Assembly: GCA_001939145.1 (NCBI GenBank)
Contig: LSRX01000340.1
Coordinates: 366,263-430,262, forward strand
Direction of reading: 5' to 3'
Length of the DNA stretch: 64,000 nt
Origin: Symbiodinium microadriaticum
Lineage: Eukaryota > Sar > Dinophyceae > Suessiales > Symbiodiniaceae
Both the position numbers and the translations under genes were made by a program. This document shows, piece after piece, positions 11,813 through 22,441 of the stretch. Within the stretch, counting starts at the first letter, position 1, and each line of letters opens with the position of its first letter. The notes under the pieces are model-generated. The model was given only the letters and a program-made list of their open reading frames with translations, was not told the origin of the DNA and ran no database searches.

Positions 11813-12379
11813 ATGTCTAGCGCCGACCTGGGAGGCTTGGAGCTGCCGCGAGTACGCCTGCAGATCCTGGGCGCCAGCATCTTTTGCTGGTCATGCACTT
11901 GCGTTGTCAGCCTTGTGGTCTACATGACCTTCCCCGACAAGGCTGCACTACCAAACATGCTTCTGGCAATGGCCGTGGGGTCCATCACGATGGTGGCAGC
12001 CATCCATGTGCTCCTCAGCGATAGATGGCAGCGTCCTTCGGAGCATGTGCAAGAACATATCTGGGCCAGCATACAGGTCGGCGGTCTGATGCAGGAGGGT
12101 GTCCAGCCCAAATTTCATCGTATTCAGACGCGGACATCACAAAGTGCCAAAGGCGCCCAGTCAGTCACAACGGTTCTGGAGGAAGTCGATGTTTTGTGGC
12201 AGTCGCCTGGCGTGCAGCAGACTTGCGTCTGCTGTCTGGAGGATTTCAGGCCTGAAGACCAAGTGTCGTTGCTACCATGTGGACATTTGTTTCATCAGAG
12301 TTGTCTTGCTGATTGGCACAGTTTGAAGAGATCGGCCCATGCATGTCCAATCTGCCGTGACAGTTGGGCGAATGTATGA
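11813..12379 (+). CDS. RING-H2 finger membrane protein, intronless
   Basis: Complete 188-residue protein and the best gene in the window. Two hydrophobic segments (about residues 17-40 and 46-68) predict two membrane spans. The C-terminus is a clean RING-H2 finger with Cys138, Cys141, Cys156, His158, His161, Cys164, Cys178 and Cys181, including the LPCGHLFH core. Proteins of this plan are usually E3 ubiquitin ligases that bind an E2 through the finger and act on membranes; the substrate is unknown. The first ATG of the frame precedes the first span with no alternative. There is no intron, and it lies on the same strand inside what looks like an intron between EF-hand exons (11073 and 13826). 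Together with the leader-like sequence upstream, this suggests a retroposed copy that may still be functional, since no break is seen. Confidence 0.9.
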   Translation: MSSADLGGLELPRVRLQILGASIFCWSCTCVVSLVVYMTFPDKAALPNMLLAMAVGSITMVAAIHVLLSDRWQRPSEHVQEHIWASIQVGGLMQEGVQPKFHRIQTRTSQSAKGAQSVTTVLEEVDVLWQSPGVQQTCVCCLEDFRPEDQVSLLPCGHLFHQSCLADWHSLKRSAHACPICRDSWANV

Positions 12380-13071
12380 CTGCGGTGGGCATTTGCAGGG
12401 CTTTCTGGCTCTCCATGCGCGGGCTACGAGTTGCGGCATGCTCTAACAGAGGGCTACGAGTGGCCCAGCGGAGGGAGCCGCGAAAAGAGCACAGACCTGC
12501 GCATGCCTGGCCAGGGGCTTTTTGAACCCCGCCCCTCCCCCCAAATCGGAATGCAATCGCTGTCCTGGCGATATGCACCCGATATCTACCATGCTCCTGA
12601 AAAGATGGGGCCTGGGCCTGCACGTAATTTAAGGCCAAACTCCAGGAGTTCTGGCGCACCCGTTTTATGTATTTGACCATGCATTCGTCAATTCGCTTCA
12701 AGCCCCAAAACTCGAGAGCCGCTGGAGATAGGATGGAGTTGTTGGGTTCAGGGTCTGTGCTGTTTTTTCAAAGGCGATTTGGAGATCCGCCTAGGCCCTC
12801 ACTTGCAGTTCCCTTTCAATGGGGGTACCGTGTTTCCTGACAAGGGCTCCCTTGCCATGGAGCTAACTGTCCGACGATAGAAGCATAATGCTAAGGAGTA
12901 GGAGCCTGCAGAATTGCCAATGCTGCTCCAAAGGGATATAGTACAGCGTACCCGAAAAGCTTATTCTAATTATTAAGACCCCTATACTAAGCCCTTACAG
13001 TAACCCTTCTGTGGCACACCCTCACAAGCCTATTCTAATCACAACGGCCCCTGGAGTACACGAGGGCTTGA

Positions 13072-13320
13072 TCGTCTGTTGACTCTCGAGGCTTCGGTTT
13101 CAAGTTCCGGAGCTTTGCGCAGCTGTCCTCGCGTGACGATGCAAGCCAGTTGCAAAAACAAAGGTTCCGGAGCCGAAGATCTGTCAGGGTTTCGGATTTA
13201 GGCAACAAATCAGTGGCTGAAAGGTTGAAAGAGGGATTTTGCTCGAAGCCCCTTTCGTGGATAGCGAAGAAACAGAACGAAGGGCTTGAGAACTGGATTT
13301 TGGAGCGACTTCCCGTATGA
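13072..13320 (+). CDS. possible exon region, 82 codons without Met
   Basis: A long stop-free frame with no start contains FRSFAQLSSRDDASQLQKQR and, further on, SVAERLKEGF. The first half (from 13105, after a TTTCAAG acceptor) has GC-rich third positions; the second half does not. It may be a short exon followed by chance read-through. Confidence 0.3.
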   Translation, partial: SSVDSRGFGFKFRSFAQLSSRDDASQLQKQRFRSRRSVRVSDLGNKSVAERLKEGFCSKPLSWIAKKQNEGLENWILERLPV

Positions 13321-13688
13321 GAGCTTGCTTCAGAAACTCCGAAACTCCGGGGCCACCGAGCCGTTGCCTTCTTAGGCTACAGAGAGATTCTTAAAGCTGT
13401 AGTTGGGGTTCGGTGAGTTGGGAAATTTAGGGATCAGTGGGTTTATCCAGTGCCAAGCAGGTCGGGTTCAGGGCCTGGGATTCAAGGATCCGGGGTTTTG
13501 GGATTCAGAGCTTAGGGGGCTTGGCCTTAGACTCCTCCACTGGTTTCTTGGCATCTTTCCAGAGTTTAAGAGCTCCCGAAGTCCGAGCCGAGTTCTTCAG
13601 GGCTCTCTAAATATCACTGTATCCTAACGTGACCCGAGAAATCTCTCTAAACCTCCCAGCCTGGGCCTGAGCTCCAAAGACCAAAGAA

Positions 13689-13802
13689 CCCAGAGAGCCC
13701 AATGCCCCTTAATTAAGGAATATACCTTAAATCATCATCTTAAGCTCCCCATAACTTAAGGCATATATTCCTTAATTAAAAGGGTAAATTGGGCTCTCTG
13801 GG
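13689..13802. mobile_element. inverted-repeat element, family E
   Basis: The left arm CCCAGAGAGCCCAAT, then TTAATTAAGGAATAT and CCTTAA, is mirrored by the right arm ending TTGGGCTCTCTGGG. Arms are about 45 bp with a short loop and no coding sequence. The right end is 23 bp upstream of the EF-hand exon at 13826, so the element forms the 3' end of that intron. Confidence 0.8.
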
Positions 13803-13825
13803 AAGGAGCGCTCGTTCGTCTTCAG

Positions 13826-13885
13826 CTCCTTGGATTCGATGGGCTGCAACCTGATCACTCCGGAAGATCTTGCCTGGCTAGACAG
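13826..13885 (+). CDS. EF-hand exon (chain 1, first exon)
   Basis: Acceptor TCGTCTTCAG; one base plus 19 codons plus two bases; donor GACAG/GCGCCG (GC). It reads SLDSMGCNLITPEDLAWLD. The 12-residue loop DSMGCNLITPED keeps Asp1, Ile8 and an acidic position 12 but lacks ligands at 3 and 5, so it is a degenerate EF-hand. Using the GC donor, the two leftover bases AG join the G of the 15217 exon to make Arg, giving LAWLDRWVPSEFLAADP with no frame break. That continuity is the main evidence for this border. Confidence 0.75.
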
Positions 13886-14285
13886 GCGCCGCCCTTTGGG
13901 GGCAGTTCAATGTTCCGACTTCGGAGCTCCGATGCTTCGGGCTTCAGGGCTGTCCGGCGGGGGTGGAGCTGGAGGTTCGAAACGCTTAAACCGTACCCTC
14001 AGGGTTACGAGGCTTTGAGTTTGTGGCTTCGTTCCGGAGGGTGGGGGGTCGATCATGTTTCGTCTCCGTCGGGGCGGTGCTTGAAAGAATTCCTATAAGC
14101 GGCAACATCTTTTTTGAGGCCAGGTGCATGCGTCTAAAACAACAATTAGGAAGGTCACTAAGCTTGTCCTAAAGACCGAACAGCGTCCAGCCCTCTCAGA
14201 ACTGGGTGACGTTGCGGAGTTTAGTCCCTCAAGCTGCAAGCTTGGAATGCTTGGAACTGCTTCAAACAGTAGTTATACTAGTACC

Positions 14286-14390
14286 GGGGCCTAAGTGATT
14301 TCCAATACAATTCTTATCGTTCCTTCTTATAATGATGGTATAATTATAATGTACCCCCAATAACCCTATTCTAATTCTGAAGGCCCCTAC
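14286..14390. mobile_element. inverted-repeat element, family C copy 1
   Basis: Starts GGGGCCTAAGTGATT and ends AATTCTGAAGGCCCC, so the ends are imperfect inverted repeats. The inside holds TTCCTTCTTATAATGATGG and CCCTATTCTAATT, shared with the copies at 15331, 32361 and 37662. It is inside the intron 13886-15216. Confidence 0.7.
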
Positions 14391-15216
14391 ATTACCCCAA
14401 CGAAACCTCTGCTGACTATCGAGGGTCAGGGCGGCGACCCTGAAGCCGCGCAGCTTCAGCCCTCAAGCTTTCCCAGGTATCGATTTGGGATTCCCTTTGA
14501 TGTCCCTTGTTTTGGTTCGTATAGAGCTATAATTATCAAAAACTTTGGGGACGACTGAAATCGATACTTAGTTTGTTTCAACTTGACAGCAGAAGCCCTA
14601 AACCGTCGCAGGGATCCTTGCGTGCCTTGCGTTCGAACCTGCACACTTCATATAGAGAGAGAGTTACTCCTTGGGGTTCTTCCTGTTTTATACTACAATG
14701 GAGCCCGAAACCCAACTCTAGTTATGAAGGCCCCTGCATTCGGCACTTTGCAAGACCTTGCTCTTCCTGCATGGCACCTTCGTTGGGCTCTTGTTTTCGG
14801 AATTGGTAGCTTCCCAAAAAGCTACGAAGCCTGCTGGACCTCCGTAGAACCCACTGGAACCCTAGATAAGAATCTTTAGAACCGTAAACAACTTCTTTAT
14901 AAAGCCTTACAGAACCCTAGGAAACCCTTTACACAAAACTCTGCAGAGACCAATAAAACCAACAAGCCATGCTACAGACACGCCATAGAACCTTATCGCA
15001 GTAAAGCCACTTAGGACCCCTTTAAGAGTGCCCTATTATGGAGCCTTATAGTACCCTTTCTAAAGGGAGGGACCCTTATTGCAGAAGCTTGCAGTACCCC
15101 ATTAACAGGGACCCTATATTTCAAACCAGCCCTAAGAGTATCCTCGAAAGGCCCCCTCCTTTTCAGCAGGGACCCTATGGAAAGAGCCCTCATGGTAGCA
15201 CCCCCTGCTTTTCCAG

Positions 15217-15277
15217 GTGGGTCCCCTCAGAGTTCCTGGCGGCAGATCCGAGCCCTACGGCCTGGGCCGACCTCAAG
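15217..15277 (+). CDS. EF-hand linker exon (chain 1, second exon)
   Basis: Strong acceptor CTGCTTTTCCAG; one base plus 20 codons reading WVPSEFLAADPSPTAWADLK; donor CTCAAG/GCGCCT (GC). Spliced to 16098 it gives ADLKEILVKTYQHPLRAWR in frame. The frame hits a stop 15 bases past the GC site, so the border is constrained. It has no ligand loop and forms the spacer between two EF units. Confidence 0.72.
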
Positions 15278-15330
15278 GCGCCTTTCCGGAGTTGAAGCTG
15301 ACCTGGGTCTGATAAACAGTTCGAATATAT

Positions 15331-15437
15331 AGTGGGCCTTAATAATTTTACCAATACTATCTTGGGGGGTTCCTTGTTAAAACACATAGTATATAAGAAA
15401 CCGCCGAAACCCTATTCTACTTATTAGGGGCCCCTAC
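15331..15437. mobile_element. inverted-repeat element, family C copy 2
   Basis: Begins GGGCCTTAATAATTTTACCA and ends CTTATTAGGGGCCCCTAC; the inside has GGTTCCTTGTTAAAACAC and CCCTATTCTACTT. It begins 54 bp after the donor of the 15217 exon. Confidence 0.7.
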
Positions 15438-15449
15438 TCGTGTATGTAA

Positions 15450-15547
15450 TACCCATAGGCTCCATCATAGTTCCTTTTTGTGGGTTTATATTTCTAGGAT
15501 CCTAGAAGGTAATCCCCAAAAAGGAACTACAATAGAGCCTATGGGTA
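15450..15547. mobile_element. inverted-repeat element, family B copy 1
   Basis: The left arm TACCCATAGGCTCCATCATA is mirrored by AGAGCCTATGGGTA on the right; next come GTTCCTTTTTG and CCAAAAAGGAAC. TA is present at both edges, consistent with a TA target duplication. It lies inside the intron before exon 16098. Confidence 0.82.
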
Positions 15548-15637
15548 ATGATACTGGGTTTACCATTAAGGGCTTCGTCTGCCCAGATTGTAGATCTTCT
15601 TCAGCGTTTGCCGAGTGGGGGGTGCAGTGTCCAAGGT

Positions 15638-15710
15638 TTCTTATCAAAGTATAGAGGTTTGTTTCTAGAACAGTTTTCTTATCAAAGTATAGAGGTTCTA
15701 GAACAGTTTT
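15638..15710 (+). repeat. tandem duplication, ~35-bp unit
   Basis: Two copies of TTATCAAAGTATAGAGGTT followed by CTAGAACAGTTTTC, the first with a small insertion. Confidence 0.8.
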
Positions 15711-16097
15711 CGAAATCATGAGGGTTGTGTTCAGCAGATCCGGAAGGTTTCAAGAGGTTGAGGGCTTCAGGGCTTATGGATTCTACTCTTCTGAGCGTTG
15801 TTGGGTGATGTAGAGCCTCCGGGTATGCTAGGACAAGTCAGCGCTTTGGCGTAGCTAGTGATAACTCTTTATTTCGGGGTACGACACCTTGACCTTGAAA
15901 GTGTTAAAGTTTAAGTCCTAGGCTTTCTGGGGTTGGGTCTGAAGCTGGCCCTGGAAACGCCAAGGTATGGACCGAAAGCTAGATGCCGGTTATGTTGGTG
16001 GTCTTTAGCATGTCGGGCCTCGTGCTCATTGCATTTTATGGCTGTTTGGACCTTCAGGGCCTTAGGGTGTCCTTTAGGCTGTCCGCCACAGCGGCAG

Positions 16098-16184
16098 GAG
16101 ATCCTCGTCAAGACTTACCAGCACCCCCTGCGCGCATGGCGCATCCTGGACAGGCGCTGGGTGAATGTTCGACGCTTTGAGATT
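16098..16184 (+). CDS. degenerate EF-hand exon (chain 1, third exon)
   Basis: Acceptor GCGGCAG; 29 codons reading EILVKTYQHPLRAWRILDRR and then WVNVRRFEI. The YQHPLRAWRILD helix leads into a degenerate loop (DRRWVNVRRFE) with one acidic ligand left. It starts in phase 0, as required by the end of 15277. The donor is probably ATT/GTGTAC, which places inverted-repeat element B2 three bases into the intron. Codon use is GC-rich at third positions. Confidence 0.75.
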
Positions 16185-16187
16185 GTG

Positions 16188-16286
16188 TACCCATGAGCTC
16201 CAGAACCGTTCCTGTTTATTTTGTGGTTTATATTTGGGATCCTACAAGGTATTCCCGAAAAGGAACGACAATAGAGCCTTTGGGTA
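16188..16286. mobile_element. inverted-repeat element, family B copy 2
   Basis: TACCCATGAGCTCCAGAACC at the left and GACAATAGAGCCTTTGGGTA at the right, with GTTCCT and AAAAGGAAC inside, clearly the same family as 15450-15547. TA is present at both edges. It begins at the predicted 5' splice site of the 16098 exon. Confidence 0.78.
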
Positions 16287-17083
16287 GGCTCAGGATCTCG
16301 GCTTTGGTAAACTGATTCGGGTTCGGGACCCAGCCGTTAGAATCTTGAATCCTGCGGCTCCCTTCTTGCTCGTTTGGTCCCGTAACGTCCTTAGCATTGA
16401 GAGACACATTGACATGAGGGTGTAAGCTGATGACTTTGACCATGACAACGGTTCTGAAGACCAAGAAAAGAACAAAAAACGGTCATCACCATCGCTACTA
16501 TCTCCCCTGTAGCTATCATCATCGTCTTCGTCTGCCGCAAACATGAAATCGTGTTTCTCGCAGGAATTCTGCTGGAAGGATTTAAACTGTGGTGCAAGCA
16601 TCCGACTTGAGACCTTCGGTGTTAGTGCCACGCAGCCGCGTGGGAGCCCAAATTAATTTCGATGCATACCAGATAAGGCTTCGACCTGGAACCCAGAGTA
16701 CAAACCGTAGGCCACGAAGCCAGAATAGGTACGCGGGAGGTCCGACTTAGCGCAAAATGTGGGCAAACTGCATGATGTTGTTGGGACGGCACAAGCGCAC
16801 AACATACTGTGATTGGCATACATTGGCATACATATCCTCGACTACTGGTCGCATGACCGGATCGTGACGAAGGACGAGTATCATCGGGGCTTCTTGCATG
16901 GGCGTTCTGGACAACGAGTAGCAAACTCGACAGACAAGTCCTGCAAGTGTTTTTCGTTTATGTTCTAGTTGGGTTTGTCGTCGAGACTGGGAGGCAGACA
17001 GTATAGTTCCACACTTAGGCTCATTTGATGTACCTCGCGGTGGCCCCTTTAGCTGCACTGTGTCCCCCCAGGAAAAGGTTCAG

Positions 17084-17130
17084 GCTCAATGCACGCGGTG
17101 ATGAGGCAATTCAGGGAGCTCAAGACTCAG
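17084..17130 (+). CDS. possible short exon, EF-hand linker
   Basis: After acceptor GGTTCAG the frame reads MHAVMRQFRELKTQ. FRELKTQY suits the linker that precedes the next EF unit at 17434. The donor is not clear. Confidence 0.35.
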
Positions 17131-17433
17131 TATCAATATTACTCTTTCCGGCTTCCTTTGGAAATAAGTGTGTGTACTTATGTATGTATACATCTATTCA
17201 TACACAAGCTGCCACAGACATACGTACGTACCACACAGAAACATACCCGTATTCATGTGTGTTTTTGTATATATGTACTCACACATAACCGTAAGTACAT
17301 CCGCACATGTTTATCTATGTTTGCATGTATTTGAACCTACGTTCGTTGTTTGATTTAGACCCCACCCCAACCCTTGTCAAGTTGATTAAGCCTGCATAGA
17401 AAGTACCCAGGGCAAAAGCATCCCCGGCACGAG

Positions 17434-17514
17434 TCAGTCAGCAGTTCCGCTCTGAATGCAAGGGACAACTCCAACCGCATCGCTTGGACCGAGTTCCGAG
17501 ACGTTTGCCAGAAG
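17434..17514 (+). CDS. degenerate EF-hand exon
   Basis: 27 codons, phase 0 at both ends, reading SVSSSALNARDNSNRIAWTE then FRDVCQK, with donor CAGAAG/GCCGGA (GC) and a stop in frame two codons later. The loop ARDNSNRIAWTE keeps Asp3, Ile8 and Glu12. The start follows CACGAG; an alternative acceptor at 17409-17410 would add residues. Layout (helix, loop ending TEF, then C.K) is the same as in 20721-20783. Confidence 0.68.
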
Positions 17515-17860
17515 GCCGGATAGCGACAGCAGCGACGGAGGCAAAGCGTAGCATGGGGGAGCATGACCAAGATGACGACAATAGCTTCGATACGGTGATG
17601 ATCCTCGCTTTGTAACTGGGTCCACCTGATTGTCGGTGGCTGTTATCGTTCAATGGCTGCTGGCAAGGTAGTTGCAGACCGGAGTACCTAGTCGATAAAG
17701 CCTTCCTGGTTCAATGAGTCCGGACTAGTTAGTCGCGACAGGCTTAAGGTCCAAATCCTCACTGTGCTAGCAACTGGGGTCAGTGGCAGAGTCTCCGTCC
17801 TGCATCATCTTCACCATGGGGGGCATGACCGTCGCCCCTGAGCCTGACCCCACCTACTAG

Positions 17861-17942
17861 CACGACGATGGTAATGATCTTCATTCTGAAAACCGCTCTC
17901 TACGATGCCAACACCAAAATCAACAATGGGTCTCTCTCCTCG
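17861..17942 (+). CDS. possible degenerate EF-hand exon
   Basis: Acceptor CCTACTAG and consensus-like donor TCG/GTAAGG frame a peptide reading IFILKTALYDANTKINNGSL then SS. DANTKINNGSLS could be an EF loop with a small insertion. The phase (2 in, 0 out) does not match the neighbouring exons directly. Confidence 0.38.
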
Positions 17943-20111
17943 GTAAGGCCCGATGTCACCGCAGCAAGCCAGCTTCCATCTCGAAGGTTACACTGTCTGA
18001 GACAGATCTCCAAGTTCTTGACCCCATACCCCAGGCCTCAAGGTACCCTACTTCAAGCGAGCAGAGATAGGGCCATGAAATAAGACTTGGTTGCACATGA
18101 CCATATCATCTGCGTGTAAATGCTAAAGCCGACAGAAGCGCGCATGAAACCGCCAAGATGCGTATATCAGCGTTAACAACAGGAGGTACACAGCCGCATA
18201 AGCAACAGCATGAATAGCCATTATAGTCAGATATGACTTATTGTGCACATGTACCAATATATACCGTATTTGCACATTGCCTGTTTCTTCGCATGTAGGT
18301 GTTGAGGTGCACGCATGCAGATAAGGATATACACACATGCACGTAGTGTACACTTATATGAAGACCCTTCGGAAGTAAAAAACCAGGAGGGTTCGGCCTC
18401 TGGAGGTTCACTTCACCGGAGACATAGTCGGGGCCTGGCGTATGCTTGATACCGATATGCCCGGGGCCCAAAGGAATTCGCAGCATTCTGTAGTTTTGCA
18501 TGGTAGGCCAGCGTTATTGGTCGGGTGTTCAACAAATTAGAAGAGCAGGCATCAAGACGCAAAGAGTTATGCAACCGGTTTCATTTCTCGCTTGCTGTCT
18601 CGGGCTGGCGCTTAGTCCCAGACGAGGCACTGTGGGAGTCTTTCTCTGCATTGAAGGTTTTCTAAGTCGCCAATGCCCGGAGTACTTGATGGCACTGCAG
18701 CTGACTTTGTCCAGTTGGTTCAACTGGGAAAACTGAAGGCTGAATCATAATCTCTGCCTTTAGGGCACTGAACAGTTAGGCCAGGCTTTTTTGGACTTTA
18801 TCCTGTAAACATACTAGGAACCCGTTGGGCATAATGCCAACCCGTCTCTTTGTGGGCTCCTGCGAATCAATAGCTATGCAGATTATGCAGAGAACAGAGG
18901 TATAACGACTCATGGATAGAATTTAGGGTGGAGGGTTTAGTAGGAATTAGTGCGGCGCCGAAGTACCTTACTACTTCGAATACCATAAACCTCAACCTTA
19001 ACTCACAGCCCCTGAATTAGACCCTGAATGCCAATCACTCTAACACCCGAGCTCCAAGCCGTAAACCCTCAACAGTAAACCTTGAACCTCAAAGCTTTGA
19101 CAAAGTAAACCTTGAACCTCAAAGCTTTGACAAAGACTTGGTATTCAGGTCTGGCTATATCTCCATGCGTGAGTATGCCCGAGCCTCTGGATTCCTTTAG
19201 TCAGAGGGCTAGTCTCAGTCATGGTAGTCACGGTAGCAGAGGGAGTGTTTCATGCTGCAGTGTGGATGATGAAGTGTCATGTAGCGTGCATGCTGCCAGG
19301 ATCCCTCCAGCGAAGAGCTGCTCACCTCCTTCAAGGCGGGCCGTCCAAATTCAATCTCAGCTTAGGCTGCTCAGATCACCTTCAACCTTTCGGGGTCTGC
19401 ACAATCCTACGATGGCTAAAGGTTAGACATGGTAACTTTTGAGCTTATATTGTGCCAGCTCACTGAGAAACTAGGTTTTGCCCAGCGAACAAAGAGGGCA
19501 CCTCTCCTCACCGGGCGCCTGCACTCGAAGTCCACTGTAGTATAGCTCAGCCCTCAGCCCTCAACGCCCTCAACCTTAAAACCGAGCAGAAGGGAGCAGC
19601 AAGAGGGTTTGGGGAAGCCACAAGCCGCAGGTTATTTTCGAGATTCCGCAGGTTTCAGATCGTTTGATGACGGGTGCATTGTACAGCAGGGTTTAGGGTT
19701 TCGGGTTCAAGGTTTAAAAGTTTAGGGTTTAGGGAGGACCACGTACTTCAAAAGCAATCGTACGTGCCAGCACATGAGGGTTGGAAAGGTCCTGCCCAGG
19801 AGAGGTCTCGACAGATCCCAACCCAAAAGCTATGGCTATTTTGGCGATAGGTGTTTTGAACTACCAATATATAGACACGCCCTACCAAAGTCGGTGCACA
19901 CGCAATTTTTATGAAGAGCCTTATACCGCCCTAATCGGGGGGCCTTGTAGAATCTGCTAAGCCTCTCTCTCTCTCTCTCTCATCGCTCAAAGGCTTAAAG
20001 CTGAGCGAGCGGCGCATTGCACGCCGCAGCCCGTTGGGGCTTTATAAACCCGACGGCTGCCTTGGAGCAGACGCCCCTCAACCATGCATTCGAAAATCGT
20101 AAGCCGAGCAG
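17943..20111. other. intron stretch, no confident gene
   Basis: Contains a coding-like block at 19205-19430 open in two frames at once, so neither can be chosen, a TC microsatellite at 19965-19981, and a telomere-like patch at 19688-19735. Confidence 0.4.
19074..19133 (+). repeat. perfect 30-bp tandem duplication
   Basis: AGTAAACCTTGAACCTCAAA followed by GCTTTGACAA occurs twice in a row with no mismatch, so it is recent. Confidence 0.9.
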
Positions 20112-20166
20112 CCGCTTGAAGGAATGGGCGGACTCCAACTTCGGCTCGGTTCGTCACTGCTTCAAG
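20112..20166 (+). CDS. EF-hand linker exon (chain 2, first exon)
   Basis: Acceptor CCGAGCAG; one base plus 18 codons reading RLKEWADSNFGSVRHCFK; donor TTCAAG/GCATGG (GC). When joined to the 20721 exon, HCFK runs straight into ALDSDRSGS, the normal helix-to-loop transition of an EF-hand. The intron removed is 554 bp and phase 0. The frame continues open upstream (to about 20017), so the start could lie earlier. Confidence 0.72.
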
Positions 20167-20720
20167 GCATGGCTGCAGGGAAGTAGGAAGGAGCCCGGGA
20201 GGTTTTTTTTTTAAATGGATTTTGGGGCAGAAGACCCTTGATTTGCGGCGTGTAAAGGGGCTTCCTCGTGCGAAGAAGCCTTTGGGCATTGGATCCGTGA
20301 CAGGAACTTCTAACCTTCACCCTGAGGCCCTTAATCACTAATCCTCAAACTTAAACCACGGGACCTTGAGAGCCCGAAGAACGGAAGCTTCTAAGCCCCG
20401 AAAGCTTACAGCCCCAATGCTCAATCCTCGTCGTTTTGCATATCTTCAGGGCCTTTCATCCATTCAGCCATCCTTAGGCAAAGCCGGATGTAGTAGGGGT
20501 GCGAGGTGGCGATGTTCCCCGAAGGCCTGCACCCGAATGCAGAAACCGAGCCCCGGGGCCTCCAGTGTGGCCCCCAAAGCATGAGCCCTTCACCCTGATC
20601 TGGATGTTTTCTCTTGCATGAGGAAAAGCGGCTTCTCAAGACATGTTTGTGTTGTGGGATTTTAGAATCCAACAGCTGCGCTTGTCACCGCAACTTTCAG
20701 CCAAACACCCGGCTGTCAAG

Positions 20721-20783
20721 GCATTAGACAGCGACCGAAGTGGGTCAGTTACCTATGCCGAGCTCAAGCGGGCCTGTCACAAG
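20721..20783 (+). CDS. canonical EF-hand exon (chain 2, second exon)
   Basis: 21 codons, phase 0 to 0, with acceptor GCTGTCAAG and donor CACAAG/GCGGGC (GC). The loop is DSDRSGSVTYAE (Asp1, Asp3, Ser5, Gly6, Val8, Glu12), a canonical Ca2+-binding EF-hand, followed by LKRACHK. The frame remains open upstream of 20721, so an acceptor at 20700 is possible, but 20721 gives correct phase on both sides. The downstream partner begins MKWMGNVRTLFDCLD. Confidence 0.82.
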
Positions 20784-21541
20784 GCGGGCGCCGGTAAAGA
20801 CAGTTGATTGGAAAACATGGATCCAGGTGTAGGGCCAGTGTCGGGATTTGGGTTTATGACTTTGGGTTTCGGGCTTTGGGAATTTCGGTCTCGAGGGCTT
20901 TGTTGGTGCACTGTCGGTGTCAGGCTTTCGCAGTTTTACGTATGCCTCAGGGTTTGTACAGTTGGGGTATTTCAACATCCGGGGCGTACGATTCCGTATA
21001 CTGAAACCGAAAGCCTGATCCAATATCAGTTTGAAGCTGAGGAAATACGGCCCATGGCCAGACAACACCGGAAGTTATCGGAATCATGCGGATTGCTGTT
21101 TCGAGGAGGCTTGCTCATAGCAGTCAGAACCAGCATTGTGTTTCTTGTGAAATTGTTGCTAAAGCTGCTCATGTCGACGTTGTGGTTGATTCAGGAACCA
21201 AGAATCAGCCAAACATAAGCTTTTCGGGCGAAAATCCCTGCTTATTGGGTTTCTGATATAGGAAGGGGAGTCTGGATGAACCGCGAGTGTGACAGGGACG
21301 GAACCGTTGCTTTCTGAACCCTCAAGCGCACGGCAGAAGCAGGGGCCCAAAAAACGCTTAAAGCCTTAAGGCTGTACTTTAGAGTTCCTAAACCCTAAAG
21401 CTCTAGGCCCCAGAACCCACATAAGCAAAAACCCAGAACTAAACCCAGCAATTCTCAACCGCCACTGGATGGCAACACCCTAGAACAGAGACTTTCAATG
21501 AACAAGCTGCCCTACAGAGATCCGTCCCAGCCTGTTGGCAG

Positions 21542-21617
21542 ATGAAGTGGATGGGCAACGTGCGCACGTTGTTCGACTGCCTCGACCTGGATTCCGCAGA
21601 CCGGTTGGTGACTTACG
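21542..21617 (+). CDS. EF-hand exon split by intron (chain 2, third exon)
   Basis: Acceptor TGTTGGCAG; 25 codons plus one base reading MKWMGNVRTLFDCLDLDSAD then RLVTY; donor TACG/GCAGTG (GC). The helix VRTLFDCL leads into DLDSADRLVTY, the first eleven residues of an EF loop whose position 12 is missing here. Joining the last G to AG at 24058 makes GAG, Glu12. A GT site at 21608 (TTG/GTGACT) is an alternative but would break the loop. A CAT/CAC microsatellite starts right at the donor. Confidence 0.8.
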
Positions 21618-21618
21618 G

Positions 21619-21758
21619 CAGTGGTCGTCGTCATCATCATCACCCAAATCATCGCCATAATCAGCATCGTAGTCATCATCGCTGTTTCAAGTTGTGTGTT
21701 TGTTGTTGCCGTTGTTGTTGTTTGTGCCGTAGCTGTTTATGTTACTACTACTACTACT

Positions 21759-21792
<34 letters not shown>

Positions 21793-21862
21793 CCATCACC
21801 ATCACCATCACCATCACCATCACCATCATTATCATCATCATCATCATCATCATAATATCATC
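21619..21862 (+). repeat. (CAT)n/(CAC)n microsatellite
   Basis: Trinucleotide runs of CAT with CAC blocks, densest from 21755 to 21852. They make false His- and Ile-rich open frames. It is intronic, starting at the 5' splice site of the 21542 exon. Confidence 0.95.
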
Positions 21863-22441
21863 TTTTTTCATCTTCATCGTCACCCAAGATCACTCTAAGA
21901 CTGTTTGCTGGAATAGTGCTGACCACTCGATAATGTGTCGACAACAGCCATGGACTGCCGCGACTGAAGAAACGGAACACCACCGCTAGAAGTGATAACA
22001 CATCCACCGCCCCCCGCCTGTCACCAAAAAACAAGATTACGCAACCCGCAAAGCCGCAAAACCGAAAGCCCTCAACCCTAAAGCCCCTAACCCCAGCACC
22101 AAAATCCCAAAAACCCTGCAGCTCTAAAGCGCTGGAGTTCGATCCCTTCTTGCCCTGAGGCGGAATCGGGATGCTGCGACGGGAAAGCGGCGCCGGCCCC
22201 TACCGGTCTTAGAGTTTACGGTTTAGGTGGGCTTATAATAGGGGTACATCGTGGGTGTTTGTTCTGTGGTGCGTTTCTTCGTCTTAGAGTCTTCGACTCG
22301 ACGATCCAAGATCCTAATTACCAAAACCCCTAGTGGCCCTAGCCAAAAACTTTGCCCTTGAACCCTGAGGATCGGAGCTGTATTCCGTATGGGTTTAAAA
22401 GAATTCCTTCTCGAAGGATTCGGAGCCGAATCGGACTGGTA

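Noticed and set aside
14411..14459. Possible exon reading TIEGQGGDPEAAQLQ
   Set aside because: The exons at 13826-13885 and 15217-15277 join in frame directly, so nothing is needed between them.
21542..21989. His- and Ile-rich open frames near 21.8 kb
   Set aside because: Only the first 76 bp are exon; the rest is the CAT/CAC microsatellite.
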